Source: Effrenium voratum
Taxonomy: Eukaryota > Sar > Dinophyceae > Suessiales > Symbiodiniaceae
Reading direction: 5' to 3'
Length of the DNA: 64,000 nt
Assembly (NCBI GenBank): GCA_963377175.1
Contig: CAUJNA010003294.1
Coordinates: 1,286,001 to 1,350,000 of the forward strand
The notes below the pieces were generated by a model. The model did no database searches. It had not been told where the DNA came from and saw nothing but the letters and a program-made list of their open reading frames with translations. A program made the position numbers and the translations under genes. Positions 53,601 to 63,418 of the stretch are shown in pieces. Each line of letters begins with the position of its first letter. Within the stretch, counting starts at the first letter, position 1.

Positions 53601-55262
53601 TTGTCGTAGTCCTCTTGCTCTGTGTGCTTCATGATGCTCGTGTTGTTGTTCTTCATCGTGGTTCTCCTGGATGTACTCGTAGTCTTTCTTCACGGTGAAC
53701 CTTGTTGTTCCTTTCCATTGAAATGGTAGTGCTGCGTTGCCCATGACTGTCCAGTCATCTTTGCGTTGTGAAACTTCTCCAAAGTTGTTGTGAGTGATTG
53801 TAGTTCTGTGAGGTTCAAGTGTGTTGATTGGTGGATGTCCTGGTCCATCTGTTGGAGTGAAGAGAGTTGTTCTAAGCGTTGTGTGGTGTCGTATCCAATG
53901 TTCACCTTGTCTTTCCCAGTAGTCTTGGTTGTCCTCCTGTGCTGTGAGTGGTCTGTGTATTGTCTCCTTTGGTTGTGCGGTGTCAAGATTTGTAGAAGGT
54001 GCTGCTTTGGGTCTCCATATCTTTTGTGGTGCTCGTAGTTGGATCTTTGATCTGGTTGGTGGTGTGTCCATTAGCCGTTGTGGTTGTGAGCTCTGCCTTG
54101 TTGGCGTGGTCTTTGATGTTGCTCTGCGTGTAGGTGTTATCTTTCTTCTGAATCTGGTTTCTCCAGTCCAGTTGTCACCTTCTAGTCTTCGTTGTAGTTC
54201 TTGCTTGGAAAGTTGTGTTGGGTTCTCTTGTAGTTGTTCTTGCTCTTGCCCTTGTCTGTTGATGATGGTTAGTCGCCAATCATCTAGTTCTCCTTCTGGT
54301 ATTGGGCAGCCACTGTTGTGTGGTGTGAACAGTGCTTTGCGTGGTCGTTTGTGTACTCTGATGGCGTAGTCACCATCAAGTTTCCAGTAGTCAGTGTTTC
54401 CACCAAGGATCTGTCGTAGTCCTTGGTCTGTGTGTGTGAGTGGTGCGATTTGTTCTTGTTGTTGTGCTGCTCTCTCTGTAGGTTGAATCACAGCAATGGA
54501 TTTTCCATTGTCTGTAGTCATTGGGTAGATGTCGAATCCTGTAGGAATGTCGATCTTCTCTGCTCGTAGGTAGAAAAGTCCTGAGTGTCTTATGAGGTGT
54601 GCTTGTTGTTGTCCATGTGTGATGGTGCAGTGTCGTGGAGTGAAGTCAAGTCCATATCCTCTATCAAGTAGTCTTGATGCGCTGAGGATTGGATACTTCA
54701 CATCACAAACGTAGTAGGGTATCATGATCCTGAAGTTGTCCTGCTTGTAGGGAACGTACTTGATGCCGTAGACTGGAATCTTCTTGTTGGTCACCGTGTA
54801 GAGTTGTGGAACTGATTCTCCACAGGGTCGTAGTGGAAGATCCGGTGCGTAGTCCTTTGGGCAAACATGTGTAGATGCTCCTGAGTCGATCAACAGGTGG
54901 TGGTATGACTTGAAGTTGGAGTACATGATGTAGTGGGTGATAGTGTCCTCAATCTTCTTGTTCCTTTGTTGTTGTCTTGCTGCTGCTATGTCGAAGTGTA
55001 GCTTTGTGGTGTCTTCTTGTAGGAATTGTTGAAAGCTCTTGCTGTGGTCGTTCCATGATGTTGTGTGTGTTGTTCTCTTGCCAAGTAGTGATTTGGATTT
55101 GTGCTTGTGTAGTCGTGATTTTGCTTGTCTGATGTGTCCAATGGTGAGGTGTGACTCGTTGATGCCTCCAATGTAGTTCGCTGTGTCCTCATAGCTGTTG
55201 TCATTCCAATCCCAGCTGTTGTCATAGTCGTAGTCGTTCCAGTTCTCCTCCATGTAGTTCAC
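50684..55262 (-). CDS. Copia pol: protease, integrase, reverse transcriptase, RNase H (one TGA, one frameshift)
   Basis: The frame opens at 55262, overlapping the gag stop. The protease has LLIDSGAS. Integrase has the zinc motif H-x3-H-x7-C-x2-C (HNLTH ... CPIC), then Asp in QVDFAYI, Asp in LQSDNED and Glu in GSVERLH for the catalytic triad. After an in-frame TGA at 52722-52724 the same frame continues into reverse transcriptase: LGDVSTAFLHAP, LKKAMCGLRSSPKAWQ and the YVDDLL active site near 51660. RNase H begins HVDADWAG; a one-base shift near 51035 moves its end (ALSSAESELYAIC, HTDSTAG, KHIDLKF) to another frame, which stops at 50684. These enzymes copy the element RNA and insert the DNA. 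The TGA and the frameshift would prevent a full product without readthrough and slippage. Confidence 0.93.
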
Positions 55263-56428
55263 CTCGTATCATTGTTGTCGTGATCTGCTTGTTCTGGTTC
55301 TAGTGGATGTAGTTCTTCTCCTTCTCCTATGTGCCACACTGGCACTCTGCAGTCTTGTGCCCAGTGGCCGGGCTTGCCACATCGATGGCATGTTGTGTAG
55401 TTGTTGTTTCCTTTTTCCTTTCGATTTGCTGTAGTTTCCTTGGCCTGTGTAGCCTTTGCTTGATCCATATCCTTTGGATCCTGAGTAGCCTTTTCCTTTG
55501 CTTTTGTTGTATCCTCCTTTGTTGTAGTTTCCTTTGCTGCCTTTGTCGAATCCTTTGTAGTGTCCTTTACTCCTGTACTTGCCTTTGCTCTTGCTTCCTT
55601 TGTAGCCGCCTTTTCCTTTTCCTTTGCCTTTGTAGCTTCTTCCTTTCCTCCATATGTTGTCAACATCCATTGGTGCAGTTCCTCCATTGTAGTTTGTTCC
55701 TACTGCTGAAGTAGATCTAGTGAAGGCTGAAATCGTTTTGTAGTAGTCCAGGATGAGTGCTCTGATCTCGGTGTAGTTCGTGATCTGTCCAGCTCGCAGT
55801 TGGAGGTGTTGCTGCAGTGCTCCTTTGGTTTTGTTGAGTAGTATTGCTACTTTGATTCCATCTGCGAGTGCTGTTCCATTGTCTTTCTTGTAGCGGTTGA
55901 TGTCGTATTCCTCAAACTGCGCCTCGTTGAATGTGGGTTCCAGTAGTTTGGTAAGGTAACCAACGCTCCTTGTTCCTACTGATAGGCTGAACCTGTTGTG
56001 TAGTAGTCGTAGTGTTTCACATCCGTTTGCGTTGTAGCGGTTTTGCCTTACTACTGTAGCTGCTGCTCCCTGACAGATGTTGATGAGGATGTAGTGTAGA
56101 TCTCTGGAGAGGTCTACTGCTTTGCTTGCTTGTGTAGGGTCGAGTATGTGTGTTCTGATGTCTGTGTCCTCAATCTGTCGTGTAGCCACTTGTGCTAGTT
56201 GTAGCACCAGGTCGAAGTCTCGGTCTATGAGGCCGAGGTATGCTTGTAGCTTGAACAGCCATTCTTCAGTGAAGAACTGTGTAGTCTCTGAACGTCGTTG
56301 TCTTGTTCTGTTCCTGCTCCCGTAGTCGTGGCTCTTACTGTGTCTGCTGTTGGCCCGTTCTCTGCTCCTGTAGTTTGTTGTGCTGAGGCTGATGCTGCTT
56401 CTCCTGACATGTCGTAGTAGTTTGGCAT
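55259..56428 (-). CDS. Copia gag with zinc knuckle (two compensating frame shifts)
   Basis: ATG 56428 starts MPNYYDMSG in one frame. The body (FFTEEWLFKLQAYLGL, LLHNRFSLSVGTRS, ALQQHLQLRAGQI) is in a second frame from about 56290 to 55400. The frame returns to the first at an A-run near 55415, giving a Lys/Gly-rich basic tract and the CCHC knuckle CHRCGKPGHWAQDC, then a stop at 55259. Gag forms the particle and the knuckle binds RNA. The two shifts cancel, which fits two indels in this copy. Pol starts in the -1 frame at a GTGA overlap (55262-55259), so -1 frameshifting or re-initiation could link the two. Confidence 0.88.
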
Positions 56429-56494
56429 GTAGCTGCTGTTGCTGTGGTTGTAGTACTTACTGCTTACTGGAGCTCCCCTATGTTTAGGATCTCA

Positions 56495-56506
56495 GCTCCG
56501 CTACCA
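56495..56506 (-). other. Primer-binding site, initiator tRNA-Met type
   Basis: On the - strand, TGGTAGCGGAGC follows the 5' LTR after one base. It is close to the complement of a eukaryotic initiator tRNA-Met 3' end (TGGTA-x-C-x-GAGC), the usual copia primer. Confidence 0.75.
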
Positions 56507-56507
56507 C

Positions 56508-56680
56508 GTTAAAATCGGTTGTTACTTTGCTTACAAGTGCAAGTGCTGTAGTGTTCAAACAAACAGTCAACCAATGTAGTCTGCAGCTGCCAACCTTTTG
56601 CCTCATGCGGAGTAGTAAGCTCAAGGCCTGCGGTAGTGAACATACATGCAACAAGAGTGCAAAGTGAAGCATGTAGTTTG

Positions 56681-56682
<2 letters not shown>
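56508..56682 (-). repeat. 5' LTR of the copia element
   Basis: 175 bp, identical to the copy at 49028 except for about three bases (ACTTTG for AGATTG, and GCCTCA for GACTCA). Confidence 0.95.

Positions 56683-56750
<68 letters not shown>
56683..56750. repeat. (CT)n microsatellite, right flank of the copia insertion
   Basis: A clean CT run. A shorter piece of the same run (about 49011-49027) lies on the left side of the element. Confidence 0.97.
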
Positions 56751-56753
<3 letters not shown>

Positions 56754-56876
56754 GCAGGCCCACCCGCGGGTGCCCATCTTCTTCCAGCTGCCAAAGCTGG
56801 AGGCAGGGCTCGGTCGAGTCAGGTGAAAGCCGAAGAAGTGGCTGTGGCTCGCCATGGGTTATGTCCCATGGCCATG

Positions 56877-57020
56877 TGGCTGTGGGTCAAAGGTTGGGCC
56901 ACCAATTGGAGCATCCTAAGGTACCAAGGCACCCGGAATGGGTCATGGAGCGCAGGTTTGAGGCCAGGTTTCCATTCACCAAAGTTTCAGAACAGGGTGC
57001 CTATTTCTGACCCACAGCCA
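56877..57020 (-). mobile_element. Family B TIR element, long form, reverse
   Basis: Inverted ends TGGCTGTGGGTCAAAGG and TTTCTGACCCACAGCCA, with AGCGCAGGTTTGAGGCC and TTTCCATTCACCAAAG inside. The CACAG in its right end is a usable splice acceptor for the next exon. Confidence 0.8.
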
Positions 57021-57107
57021 AGTCACATCGCAGCCGAGTTTTTGCTGCGCAGTGCTCAGGAAGAGGCGAAGCCGCAGTTGCGCCGACCACTCAGATTGGA
57101 CATGACG
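57016..57107 (+). CDS. Candidate exon, unknown protein
   Basis: The frame reads AAEFLLRSAQEEAKPQLRRP then LRLDMT and ends at a good GT donor (GTGAGA at 57108). The 5' boundary is either the CACAG inside the B element or ATCGCAG at about 57032. An amphipathic helix is likely; no family recognised. Confidence 0.4.
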
Positions 57108-57400
57108 GTGAGATCAATGACGGACTCCGAAAGTGAGGATAGAGATGGTTAAAACGACGAATGATGCAGGCTGCGGCGGCATCGGCTTTGGGGTCCGCCT
57201 GCGATACATTTTTTCTTCTTCTTTGGCAGACCTCACTTCTCGATAAGAAATCAACAAACATTCCCATTGTGCCGCTTTTCTGCATGGCCGCAAATCCGGG
57301 AGTGAACAGCAGTTGATGAATAGCAGGACTGTAAACTGAACTCGATTCTTCCAGTGGCTAAGAGGTTGAAGCGGTTTCTGCATGAAGAATCTTCCAGGCC

Positions 57401-57997
57401 TTGAGCCTTACAAAGACTCAGCAGCGCAGCCCTTTGCGGAGGCCAGTTTTGGTGCGGGTCCAGAGACACATTTGGCCACCGGAATTTGGCACTGGGCTTG
57501 GCAGTGGGTCAGAGAGAGTGGGAACGAGCCCACCAGCCTTTCTCCCCGAGCAGGATCCCGAAGAGGCTGCTCTTCCACCAGAGGACAGGGCGGCAGTTTT
57601 CCCGGAAAAAGAAATGCCAAAGAGGAGTGGGCGAATGTCGCCCTTGTCTGAACTCAACATGTTGTCAGATCAGGGCAACAGCCACAATAAAGCCCTGGCC
57701 ATTGTAGGAGCACACCTGCTGCCTCGCCCGTTTCTTTTTTTGACATCTGCTCATGGGAAGGTGAGTGATCCCCCGTCTTCTTCAGCCGCTTGCAAACATC
57801 CCCACGAAGCTCCTGCTTGTTTTTGGTCCGACGGCCCCAACAGATACCAAATAGCACACCATGCCAAGGCTACCAGTACATGGCAAGAGCAGATGTGTCG
57901 AGACTCAAAGGAGCTGCTCGACCTTGCTGACGTGGAGCTTAACGGCCGCGACGTTGAGGCATTGGGGCTAGGAAGCAGAGGGAGTCAAGATGGGTGA
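57401..57997 (+). CDS. Open frame of 198 codons, unknown and uncertain
   Basis: It is Pro/Glu-rich in the middle (EQDPEEAALPPEDRAAVFP) and has an acidic helical end (SKELLDLADVELNGRDVEAL). Composition is more protein-like than nearby frames, but there is no motif and it may be part exon, part intron. Confidence 0.3.
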   Translation: MSLTKTQQRSPLRRPVLVRVQRHIWPPEFGTGLGSGSERVGTSPPAFLPEQDPEEAALPPEDRAAVFPEKEMPKRSGRMSPLSELNMLSDQGNSHNKALAIVGAHLLPRPFLFLTSAHGKVSDPPSSSAACKHPHEAPACFWSDGPNRYQIAHHAKATSTWQEQMCRDSKELLDLADVELNGRDVEALGLGSRGSQDG

Positions 57998-58859
57998 CTA
58001 GAACATGTGAGAGGTGGTTTGTTGGTGTCAGAAACGCTCGTTGGGCAAGCTTCTTGAGTGCTGAGCTTCAGCTTTGAGGTGGCCGACCTGAAGCAGAGTA
58101 CTTTCAGCCACGGCCTGATTCTGCTTCGCCTGCTTCGCAGCCAGCTACCCCGCCTTTTTGGATCCAGAAGCAGTTTTCCAGCGACTAGTGAGTGAGCTGC
58201 CTATGTTGTGAAGGCTTTCCCCGTAGCCAGATATCGGCAGCTGTGAGTCAAACGCCTGTGGCACGGCGCAAGTCGCACGTCAGGCCGGGAGCGACAGCAG
58301 GGTGTCGACAAAGTCGAGGAGGCGAGGAAGACAGAAGCGCGAAGAAACTGGCTGCCTCATCGAAGGATTCCTGCAGTCAGACTTGAGTCGTTGAACAAAG
58401 ATGTGGACTCTGTCACTTGCTCAAGAGTTGGGGGCGAGGGCAGCCCCACATGGTGGGCAACAGTCAAAGGAACCTTACAGGACCCTCTCCTGACGCAGGA
58501 TTTTGGAGGAGCCCATTTGAGGCACAGGATTGAAGCAAATGGAAGGCGCTCACCAAGCTCCTGCAGCGCTTGGAGGGCCTCGAAAACTTGGACGAGACCC
58601 TCTCAGGCGCCTCACAGTTGAGATGGCGAGCCCATGTTTGGGGACCCTTGCAAGTCCACGCGAACCACAACAAGGCAACAGCTGTTCAGCAAACAGACAA
58701 GTTTGGGCTTGCCAATTCTTAAGAATGCAAGCGGTGAGCATTCGAGCAAGATGAAGCAACGTGGGGCCGGCAAACGAATTTGCGCTTGGCGCTTATGAAG
58801 CGTCCGTTGGATAGCTCCACAGAACACACGGATGACAGCTAAGGGCACGTGCTGTTCTT
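57998..58859. other. No supported gene
   Basis: Normal GC content, short frames only. The sequence turns AT-rich just beyond. Confidence 0.55.
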
Positions 58860-60089
58860 TTGCATTTTAGACAATGCAAATTGATTGTTCTCATTCTCAT
58901 CATCCGACAGAGATGTTTTTGGCTGACAGTGGCAGACACACTTCACTCCTCGTTTTTAAATGAAAAATGAAAAAGGGCTTCGCCGGCACACTTGGCCAGG
59001 TCAACGTGTATGGTTGCAGGAGGGAAGCAACCGATTACTGCGCGTCTTGAAGAAACTACATTAAAAACACCAAATGTCAAATAGATGTTCCATACAATAT
59101 AATATTTGTGCATATTCTTGATGGAGTTGAGAGACGAGAGGTGAGGGGCGTTAGTTAGTCGAGAGTCGCGACTCCAGAGAGTCGTGAGTCAAGAGTCGAG
59201 AGTCGAGGGGCGAGAGGCGAATGAGGTTGAGTCGGATTAAAATCGAGCGGAATGGATTGGGTTCGGTCGGCATGAATTGGATTGGAAAAAGCCACGATTT
59301 ATAATAACACAAACACAATTTAAATTATATAACATATTGTCGAATCGGCTTTTAGATACATTGTTTTTAAATATTTTTATTATTATTCTGGTTTGTTGAT
59401 TATATTGGGTTAAATTTTGGAAATTTGGAATGTATAATATGTGTTTTTTTGAATATATTTTATATTTTGTTTGTTTTATTTTTATATTAATTTAATTATA
59501 GATTAGATAATTATATTAATAATATATAAATATATATATATAAATTTAATATACATTTTTATATTATTAATATATATAAATATATATTAATTATATATAT
59601 ATTTATTAATACCATATTTATGTACATGGTTGTTTAATGTGTTAATTTTGTAAAGATTTGGTTAAATAAAGTAATTAAAATAATATATATAATTTTTGGT
59701 GTTAATTAGAATTTATTGGTTTATTTTTATTTTTATTTTTTTGAATATATTTAAAATTAATGGGGTAGAGGGAGGGGAGGGTTTATTAGTTTGATGGGTA
59801 TGGAAAGATTGATGAATAGAAAATTAGATAAATAATAGATAGATTAATTGACGAATAATGGGTATATTGATAGATATAAATAAATAGAAGAGATACCATT
59901 TTTTTTTTGCAGGTAGTTATTTAGCCACGGAGACAAAGGTTATTGTATAGAATTGCGATAAGCGTGTTCACATATGGCGATGCTCGATGTATATGATTAT
60001 ATGGGAATTCTATTTCGTTTTTTTTTTTTTTTTCTCGATTTGCATTATACGATTTCTCACGAAAGTGGTTCGCATAAATTATATTATTC

Positions 60090-60405
60090 CAGGTTGTTGC
60101 GCATAAATTGCTCTTTGCAAACTGCTGCACATTGTTGCACACAAGTGCTTTGTGCAAGTTGCTCTACGCAAGTGCTCTGAGCAAATTGTTCTGCACAAGT
60201 GCTCTGTGCCAATTGCTCCGCGCAAGCGCTTTGCGCATGTGCTTTGTGGTTGGTCTGTGCAAATTGGTTGCTGTGTGCCAATTGCTCTATACAAGTGTTT
60301 TGCGCATATGCTCTGCGCAAATGCTTTATACAATTGCTCTGTGTAAGTTGCTCTGTGCAAGTTGCTCTGCGCGCAAGTGACTCTGCGCAAGTTGTTCTGC
60401 GTAAG
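60090..60405. repeat. Degenerate TGCGCAAGTTGCTCTG repeat (about 15 bp)
   Basis: Roughly twenty units of GCAA(G)TTGCTCTG(C/T)G with point changes. Confidence 0.85.
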
Positions 60406-60454
60406 TGCTGCCGGAGCTGTAGGAATGTGCTTCGTATATTGTTTTTGTTTTTAA

Positions 60455-60822
60455 AAATTGCGATTTTCCAGCCGGAACTATGGGGGTGTGCTCCGCATAC
60501 TACGTTTGTATTTAAAAGTTGCGATTTTCCAGCCTGAGCTGCGGGAGCACGTTTCGTATACTATGTCTATACTTAAAAGTTGCGATTTTCCAGCTGGAGC
60601 TGCAGGAGTACGGTCCGCGTGCTACGTTGCGATTTTCAATGCGGAGCTGCGGGGGTATCTTCCGTATACTATGTTTATACTTAAAAATTGCGATTTTCCA
60701 GCCTGAGCTGCGGGAGCATGTCTGTACTTAAAAGTTGTGATTTTCCAGTCGGAGCTGCAGGAGCATGCTCCGCGTATTACGTTTGTACTTAAAAACTGCG
60801 ATTTTCAAGTCGGAGCTGCCGC
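60455..60822. repeat. About 61-bp tandem repeat (GCGATTTTCCAGCCGGAGCTG)
   Basis: The word GCGATTTTCCAG (with variants) starts near 60460, 60521, 60582, 60629, 60690, 60737 and 60798: spacing is about 61 bp, or 47-48 bp where units are shortened. Confidence 0.9.
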
Positions 60823-60825
60823 GGA

Positions 60826-60895
60826 CCAGGGGGGAATCGAACCCGCGACCGCGGGATTGCCAAAACAGGCGCGCAAACCACGAGACAACTTCCAA
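60826..60895 (-). tRNA. tRNA-like relic (not a functional tRNA)
   Basis: On the - strand there is a perfect B-box-type sequence, GGTTCGATTCC (60833-60843), preceded by GTCTCGTGGTTTGCGCG, which resembles an A-box/D-arm. The acceptor ends do not pair and the T-stem is imperfect, so it is a pseudo-tRNA or the head of a SINE-like repeat. Confidence 0.4.
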
Positions 60896-60956
60896 AAGCC
60901 ATTTCGCGAGCAAGAAATTTGCGCGGCGCCATAACGAAAGCGCTTCGATACGCACA

Positions 60957-61420
60957 ACCTCTGCAGAGGATTCGCCGAGACTAAGACAAATTCGCACGGC
61001 GCCACAGCGAAAGCGCTTCGACGCGCGCAATCTCCGCAGAGGGTCGCGCGCGGACCGCAGAAATCGTAAAAAAATCTCAGTTTTCGAACCTCGACCACGC
61101 GAATCTCCGCAGAGGGTCGCGCGCGGACCGAAAAAATCGTAAAAAATCTTCAGTTTTTGAACTTCGACCGCGCGAATTTCCGCAGAGGGTCGCGCGCGCA
61201 TGCTAAAAATCGTAAAAAATCCTCAGTTATTGAACCTCGATCACGCGAATCTCTGCAGAGGGTCGCTCGCGCATGCTAAAAATCATAAAAATCCCTCAAT
61301 TTTTGAGCCTCGATCATGCGAATCTCCGCAGAGGGTCGCGCGCGGACCGCAGAAATCGTAAAACATCCTCAATGTTTAAACCTCGACCACGCGAATCTCC
61401 GCAGAGGGTCGCAATCCCGA
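60957..61420. repeat. About 73-bp tandem repeat (CGAATCTCCGCAGAGGGTCG)
   Basis: GCAGAGGGTCGC starts near 61036, 61109, 61183, 61255, 61329 and 61401, steps of 72-74 bp, with an older unit near 60965. Confidence 0.93.
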
Positions 61421-61561
61421 ACGACGATCAAACTCCCGCCCCGACGCTTTAGAAATCTAAACTAATTTACATAGCTGTTTACGCCGAAGCTCTACGTAAG
61501 CTCTACCTAACCTTGGCTCTATGCCACCTAGTTCTGTGTTATTTAGCTCCATGCCACTTGG

Positions 61562-62254
61562 CTGTATTAAAATTTGGCTTTATGTAATTTGGCTCTATAT
61601 AACTTAGCTCTATGTAACTTGACTCTATGTAACTTGGCTCTATGCAACTTAACTCTATGTAACTTGGCTCTATGTAACTTGGCTCTATAAAATTTGGCTC
61701 TATGTAACTTGGCTCTATATAACTTGGCTCTATGTAATTTGGCTCTATGTAACTTGGCTCTATGTAACTTGGTTCTATATAACTTGGCTCTATGTAACTT
61801 GGATCTATAAAATTTGGCTCTATATAATTTGACTCTATATAACTTAGATCTATAAAATTTGGCTCTATATAATTTGGCTCTATATAATTTGGCTCTGTGC
61901 AACTTGACTCTATGCAGCTTAGCTCTATCCAATTTGGCTCTGTGCAACTTGATTCTATACAACTTAATTCTATATAATTTGGCTCTATATAATTAGATTC
62001 TATAAAACTTAGCTCTATGCAATTTGGCTCTATCCAATTTGGCTCTGTGCAACTTGACTCTATATAATTTAGTTCTATATAATTTGGCTCTATCTATAAT
62101 TTGGCTCTATATAACTTGGCTCTATATAACTTAGCTCTAAATTTGGTTCTATAAAATTTGGCTCTATATAATTTCGCTCTATATAACTTGGCTCTGTGCA
62201 ACTTGGCTCTGTGCAACTTGGCTCTGTGCAATTTGGCTCTATGTAACTTGTCCA
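61562..62254. repeat. 15-bp repeat GGCTCTATGTAACTT, about 45 units
   Basis: Near-continuous array of GGCTCTAT(G/A)(T/A)AA(C/T)TT. Because 15 is a multiple of three, the - strand stays open as a five-residue repeat (KLHRA/KLYRA). Confidence 0.95.
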
Positions 62255-63418
62255 AGGGCTCCGTACAGAAGAATTCTTCGCGATGCTTTCGAGAATAAAT
62301 AAATAAATAGATAAATAGATAAATAGATAGATAAATTTATAAATAAATAAATACATGAATAGAATTAAGGAATTAATAAAATAAAAACATAAATTAAGTA
62401 AATTATAGTAAAATAATCTATTTAAACACATAAATAAATAACTTAAATCAAATTATTTCAAAACAAGTTAAATAAATTCAGAAATATATAAATACATAAA
62501 CAATAAATAAATAAGAAAATACAATCATAAATGCATAAACACTCCATCACCTATCAAAATTCGGAATTCCAATTCCTTCAAATTAAAAATTTCCATACCT
62601 ATTATATAAATAATATGTGTTCGAAAAATTAAATAAATAAAACACAATATTTTTATTAATGTTGTTTTTTTTAAAAAAAACACATATATTTAATATCATC
62701 GGCAAATAAATAAAAATCTAATAAACATCAATATCATACCTTTAAATTTCAAAAATATAAATATTCATAACTATAAATTCATTTTATTTTTCTATCAAAC
62801 TAAATTAACATATTCAAATAGCAAAATCAATTATTTCAAAACCTTCAATTCCCAACAAATTTCACGAACCCAACAAGCTTAACCAACCCAACAAATCTAA
62901 CAAACCCCAACGAGCCCAAATAATAAAAACACATCAACCAAAAGAGAAAAAAACAACCTTATTTAAAATTATCATAATCGTAGCAAAAGCAAAAAACGGA
63001 TAACAATCCTCTATTATATATATATATTTTTAATTTTGTTTATTGAAAGAATTAAATAAATTATGTTAAATTAATATATATATATATATATATTTTCTTC
63101 ATACATTATTATTTATTAAAAATCCAATAATTATTTAAATACATATTTAATTATTATTAATCATTTGTTTTTCAATAAAACAAGAGAGGAATATGCGTAA
63201 AACCAAAACACTCTTGCTTAAATATTATTCCCCAAATCATGTTTTAATTTAAAGTATAAACTGCAACATTGAATTTTTGCACATGTAGTTAAATTTCTTC
63301 TATTTTAATTTTGCTTGAACGCCTTCGCACATGGTTGCATTCCTTTGGGCATCTTTCTTTACCAACATTCAGTTCAAAGCTTGGCAAATTGCAATGCCAC
63401 TCTTTTCATCTCCTAGCA

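Larger units (their letters stand above)
58860..63418. other. AT-rich, gene-free block with stacked tandem repeats
   Basis: Base composition shifts sharply: about 59300-60080 and 62280-63300 are mostly A and T (ATATATAA runs, AAATAAATAGATA repeats), unlike the GC-rich genes on both sides. Between them lie four repeat fields and a tRNA-like relic, listed separately. A GAGAGTCGAG-type degenerate repeat is at about 59125-59225. No coding frame with domain features was found. Confidence 0.8.

Noticed and set aside
60737..61142. Frames on both strands across the 61- and 73-bp repeats
   Set aside because: They are translations of tandem repeats and the tRNA-like relic; no domain.
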